NCBI RefSeq assembly: GCF_024296925.1
Contig: NZ_CP101125.1
Coordinates: 2,110,501 to 2,174,500 of the forward strand
Length of the DNA stretch: 64,000 bases
DNA from: Pseudomonas nunensis
Lineage (GTDB): Bacteria; Pseudomonadota; Gammaproteobacteria; Pseudomonadales; Pseudomonadaceae
Direction of reading: 5' to 3'
Below the pieces are notes generated by a model. The model had not been told where the DNA came from and did no database searches. It was given only the letters and a program-made list of their open reading frames with translations. Both the position numbers and the translations under genes were made by a program. Positions 62,490 to 64,000 of this stretch are shown piece after piece. How positions within the stretch are numbered: position 1 is the first letter of the stretch; the number at the start of each line of letters is the position of its first letter.

Positions 62490-62623
62490 AAAGTTCTCCG
62501 TGGGCCGGGCCCAAAACTGATGAAAAGCATGAAGACCTTGGCTTCGCGCAGGCGTGGCGAAGCAACGGAGGTCAGGAGTCCGTTGCTGGGATCAGCGGTT
62601 AAGGTGTGTCCGGGAAAACCCGG

Positions 62624-63892
62624 TTACGCGACGCGGTACGTCTTCAGGCGAGCGAGTGCCAGTGCCTCGACCTGCAATGCCGCCGCTTCGCTGGCGCTGT
62701 CGCCGCCGGGAATCAGCGCACGATAACGAGCGCAATTGGCGCGCACTTCAGGGCTGGTCAACACCGTGTCGAGTGCCTTGGCCAGCGCTTCGCCGGAGGC
62801 CGGCGGCGACAAGCTCACGCCGCAACCCAGACGCTGCATGCGCGCCGCGTTGTCGAACTGGTCATGGGCAAACGGCGTCGCCACTTGCGGTACGCCGGCG
62901 GCCATCGCCAGCGCGGTAGTGCCGACGCCACCGTGGTGCACCAGTGCGGCGGTGTGGGGCAGGATGCGGCTCATCGGCACGTAGCGACGCACCAGGATTT
63001 GCCCGGCGGCAGCCATTGCCGGGTCCACCGCTTGCCGGGTCAGGAACACCCCGCGGCGGTTGACCGATTTCAGCGCTTCGACGGCAGCGGCGAAATATTC
63101 TTCGCCATTGACCTGGGTCGAGCCGGGAGTAAACACCACCGGTGATTCTTCGCTGAGGAAGTCCTCCAGTTCGCTGTCGCGTGGCTGGAATCCGGATTCG
63201 TCGAACAGCGGGAAACCGGTCAACACGGTGTGGCTCGGCCAGTCCGATGCCACTTCGGCGAACCAATGCGGGAACAAGCCCAACACCCCGTCGGGTGAGC
63301 AGATCCATTCGCTGATAATCCGTTTGGTCGGTGGCAACCCCAGCTCGCGGCGGAAGCGGTTGAGCTCCGGTTTCATCAGCCCGTCGAGAAAGGTTCGCTC
63401 GACCAGACGCAGCACCAGGCGTTTCACCGGAAACGGCACAAAGGCTGGCAGGTTGGTGCCCGGCGGATGCACCGAGGGCGAAGCGGCCGACCAGAAACCG
63501 AACGGCGAGACCTGTGCGGTGATCAGTGGGATGCCGCGTTTTTCCTGGAGCAGCCGCGCCGAAAACGCCCACAGCGAACCGAGCATCACCGTCTCATCGT
63601 CACACGCAGCCTCCAGCAATTGGTACTGCTCGCGCAGCGTGCTGGCGACGGTTTTCCAGAGGGTAGGCAGCGAGGTTCGCGTGCGCCACAGCGCCGGGTC
63701 AGCCATGACCGTCTCATAGTCTTCGGCAGTGCCCAGTGGCAAAAACCTGAAGCCACAACGCTCGATCAACGGCGCGAATGCCGCGCTGGCACAAAAGGTA
63801 ATCCGGTGACCGCGTGCGGCGAGCGCGCGGCCGATACCGACAAAAGGATGAACGTCACCGGCAGAGCCGATGGCCGTAATGATCACATGCAT
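62624..63892 (-). CDS. braA: Family-1 glycosyltransferase, BraA-like (RhlB-related)
   Basis: Glycosyltransferase of 422 residues with a GT-B fold. The N-terminus IITAIGSAGDVHPFVGIGRA and the donor site HHGGVGTTALAMAAGVPQVA followed by FAHDQFDNAARMQRLG (about 325-360) match RhlB/UGT-like enzymes. In brabantamide synthesis the sugar is rhamnose attached to the hydroxyl of the acyl chain; a dTDP-rhamnose donor is inferred. First complete gene of the braABC set; 134 bases before braB. A minus-strand gene ends just upstream, so the operon may start further right. Confidence 0.85.
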   Translation of the reverse strand: MHVIITAIGSAGDVHPFVGIGRALAARGHRITFCASAAFAPLIERCGFRFLPLGTAEDYETVMADPALWRTRTSLPTLWKTVASTLREQYQLLEAACDDETVMLGSLWAFSARLLQEKRGIPLITAQVSPFGFWSAASPSVHPPGTNLPAFVPFPVKRLVLRLVERTFLDGLMKPELNRFRRELGLPPTKRIISEWICSPDGVLGLFPHWFAEVASDWPSHTVLTGFPLFDESGFQPRDSELEDFLSEESPVVFTPGSTQVNGEEYFAAAVEALKSVNRRGVFLTRQAVDPAMAAAGQILVRRYVPMSRILPHTAALVHHGGVGTTALAMAAGVPQVATPFAHDQFDNAARMQRLGCGVSLSPPASGEALAKALDTVLTSPEVRANCARYRALIPGGDSASEAAALQVEALALARLKTYRVA

Positions 63893-63929
63893 AAGAATCC
63901 GTCCTGTTGAGTGATCTGGTGGTCGTGGC

Positions 63930-64000
63930 CTAGGCCGGGGCGGCGATCAGGTCGCGCGCCGAATAGAAGCCCAGTACCGTGCGTTTTTTCTCCCGGTATT
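63930..64000 (-). CDS. 3' end of an unidentified gene (cut by window edge)
   Basis: On the minus strand an open frame enters from the right edge and ends with REKKRTVLGFYSARDLIAAP followed by Ala and TAG at 63930. Only about 23 codons are visible, which is too little to name. It lies 38 bases upstream of braA in the same direction and could belong to the same cluster or be the gene before it. Confidence 0.35.
   Translation of the reverse strand, partial: YREKKRTVLGFYSARDLIAAPA

Overview
The window looks like a fluorescent Pseudomonas chromosome. It is GC-rich and densely packed, with many overlapping start and stop codons. The intergenic gaps carry the characteristic paired palindromes (REPIN-type, arms such as GTGGGAGCGGGCTTGCTCGCG or GTGGCGAGGGAGCTTGCTCCC) of that group, and accessory secondary-metabolite clusters are set among ordinary catabolic and cofactor genes. 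All family calls are from reading motifs by eye; no database was searched.

Layout. (1) 1-1690: a truncated TetR/BetI-type regulator divergent from an M14/aspartoacylase-like zinc deacylase. (2) 2277-28363: a large NRPS/PKS locus. NRPS1 reads truncated C, A, T, C, A, T, Cy, A, T, Ox; NRPS2 reads docking domain, C, A, T, TE; NRPS3 reads A, T, C, A, T, KS, KR, ACP, TE and has no acyltransferase. These are followed by an MbtH protein, a TauD-type dioxygenase and a convergent exporter plus N-acetyltransferase pair. I do not recognise this cluster as a described pathway. Its predicted chemistry is a proline-thiazole peptide (DLYNMSLIWK cysteine code with Cy and Ox domains) and a second Val/Ile-Pro chain extended by one reduced ketide. 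(3) 28456-34686: stress and detoxification genes (GlxA-type AraC regulator, NemR-like TetR regulator with operator, DJ-1 protein, aldehyde dehydrogenase, YghU-type GST, epoxide hydrolase). (4) 34771-38899: hydroxyproline catabolism (D-amino-acid oxidase-type flavoprotein, lhpC-type deaminase, hydroxyproline 2-epimerase, AraC regulator). (5) 38925-43855: an NAD salvage island (nrtR and a nadD-like gene divergent from pncA-pncB-nadE) with two matching palindromes in the shared promoter region, then a 1-Cys peroxiredoxin. (6) 44301-51907: an organosulfur or amine-type uptake and oxidation locus (flavin monooxygenase, GntR regulator, ABC importer, PHP/DUF3604 protein). (7) 51922-53754: an orphan membrane histidine kinase. 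(8) 54029-63892 on the minus strand: glycosyltransferase, Ser-Pro NRPS and FAD monooxygenase in the order known for the brabantamide genes braA, braB and braC.

How the parts fit. Both NRPS loci use adenylation domains with almost the same proline code (DVQFxAxVVK). The BraB copy is anchored by its gene context and supports the proline reading for NRPS1 module 2 and NRPS3 module 2. In the first cluster NRPS1 ends in an acidic tail after its oxidase domain and NRPS2 begins with a TubC-like docking domain, so NRPS1 to NRPS2 reads as one line ending in a thioesterase. NRPS3 starts with a loading A-T pair and has its own thioesterase, so it reads as a second line in the same operon. A REPIN has inserted in frame into the NRPS2 condensation domain. 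Known: domain families, brabantamide gene order, NAD and hydroxyproline pathways. Inferred: substrates, line order, products and regulation.
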